This document shows, in pieces, positions 5,990 through 6,015 of a stretch of DNA of 6,015 nucleotides. A program made the translations under genes and the position numbers. Numbering within the stretch: position 1 is the first letter of the stretch; each line of letters begins with the position of its first letter. The stretch comes from Dehalococcoidia bacterium (GTDB taxonomy: Bacteria > Chloroflexota > Dehalococcoidia > Dehalococcoidales > UBA3254), in contig JAUYDO010000093.1 in NCBI GenBank assembly GCA_030691835.1, forward strand, positions 1-6,015, read 5' to 3'. The notes under the pieces were generated by a model. That model searched no databases, was not told the DNA's origin, and worked only from the letters and a program-made list of their open reading frames with translations.

Positions 5990-6015
5990 ACGGATGAGAT
6001 TGCTTCGCCTTCCAC
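5990..6015. repeat. Possible left part of a second dispersed repeat, cut by window end
   Basis: The last bases (ACGGATGAGATTGCTTCGCC) resemble the left arm of a widespread intergenic palindrome that usually reads GAGATTGCTTCGC... followed by ...CTCGCAATGAC. The complementary right arm would lie beyond the window, so the inverted repeat cannot be confirmed here. Recognition is from general familiarity only. Confidence 0.3.

Overview
The window looks like bacterial chromosome from a moderately GC-rich genome. Three of the four clearly intact genes, and the small remnant at the head of the first operon, have good Shine-Dalgarno sequences. Of these five reading frames only one starts with ATG; the others use GTG or TTG. 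The signalling proteins and the M16 peptidase have the flavour of Chloroflexota (Dehalococcoidia-like, environmental or metagenomic lineages). This taxonomic guess rests on protein style and the short palindromic intergenic repeats, not on a marker gene, and is only moderately supported.

Layout. Positions 1-342 contain no convincing complete gene. They hold a short open frame at the left edge (8-136), a set of competing hairpins ending in a terminator-like stem and T-run (229-284), and a small palindrome (286-300). A tightly packed plus-strand operon follows, 343-4421: (i) a 69-codon frame that reads as the first ~45 residues of the chemotaxis methylesterase CheB joined in frame to its last ~22 residues; (ii) an 811-residue soluble histidine kinase built as REC-PAS-PAS-PAS-HisKA-HATPase; (iii) a 345-residue REC plus HD-GYP response regulator (predicted cyclic-di-GMP phosphodiesterase); (iv) a 123-residue single-domain CheY-like receiver. 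Start and stop codons overlap or are separated by 1-26 bases. After a 169-base gap with a near-consensus promoter comes a separately transcribed M16 zinc peptidase (4591-5850). The right end (5851-6015) is non-coding and holds an AT-rich hairpin followed by a cluster of palindromic dispersed-repeat-like hairpins.

How it may work. The kinase has no transmembrane segment and should sense a cytoplasmic cue through its PAS domains. It has every phosphotransfer and ATP-binding motif. Its own N-terminal receiver, the HD-GYP regulator and the lone receiver are the natural phosphate acceptors, so the output is probably second-messenger turnover and protein interaction; no DNA-binding output domain is encoded here. 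The CheB remnant lacks the phosphorylation site and the whole esterase domain, so it probably no longer works as CheB. It may survive because its translation is coupled to the kinase gene. The M16 peptidase appears to be an unrelated housekeeping-type neighbour.

I see no clear evidence of a wholly new system. The most unusual items are the internally deleted CheB, the exact 125-residue tandem PAS repeat, the SYP variant of the HD-GYP signature, and the possible attenuator in front of the operon.
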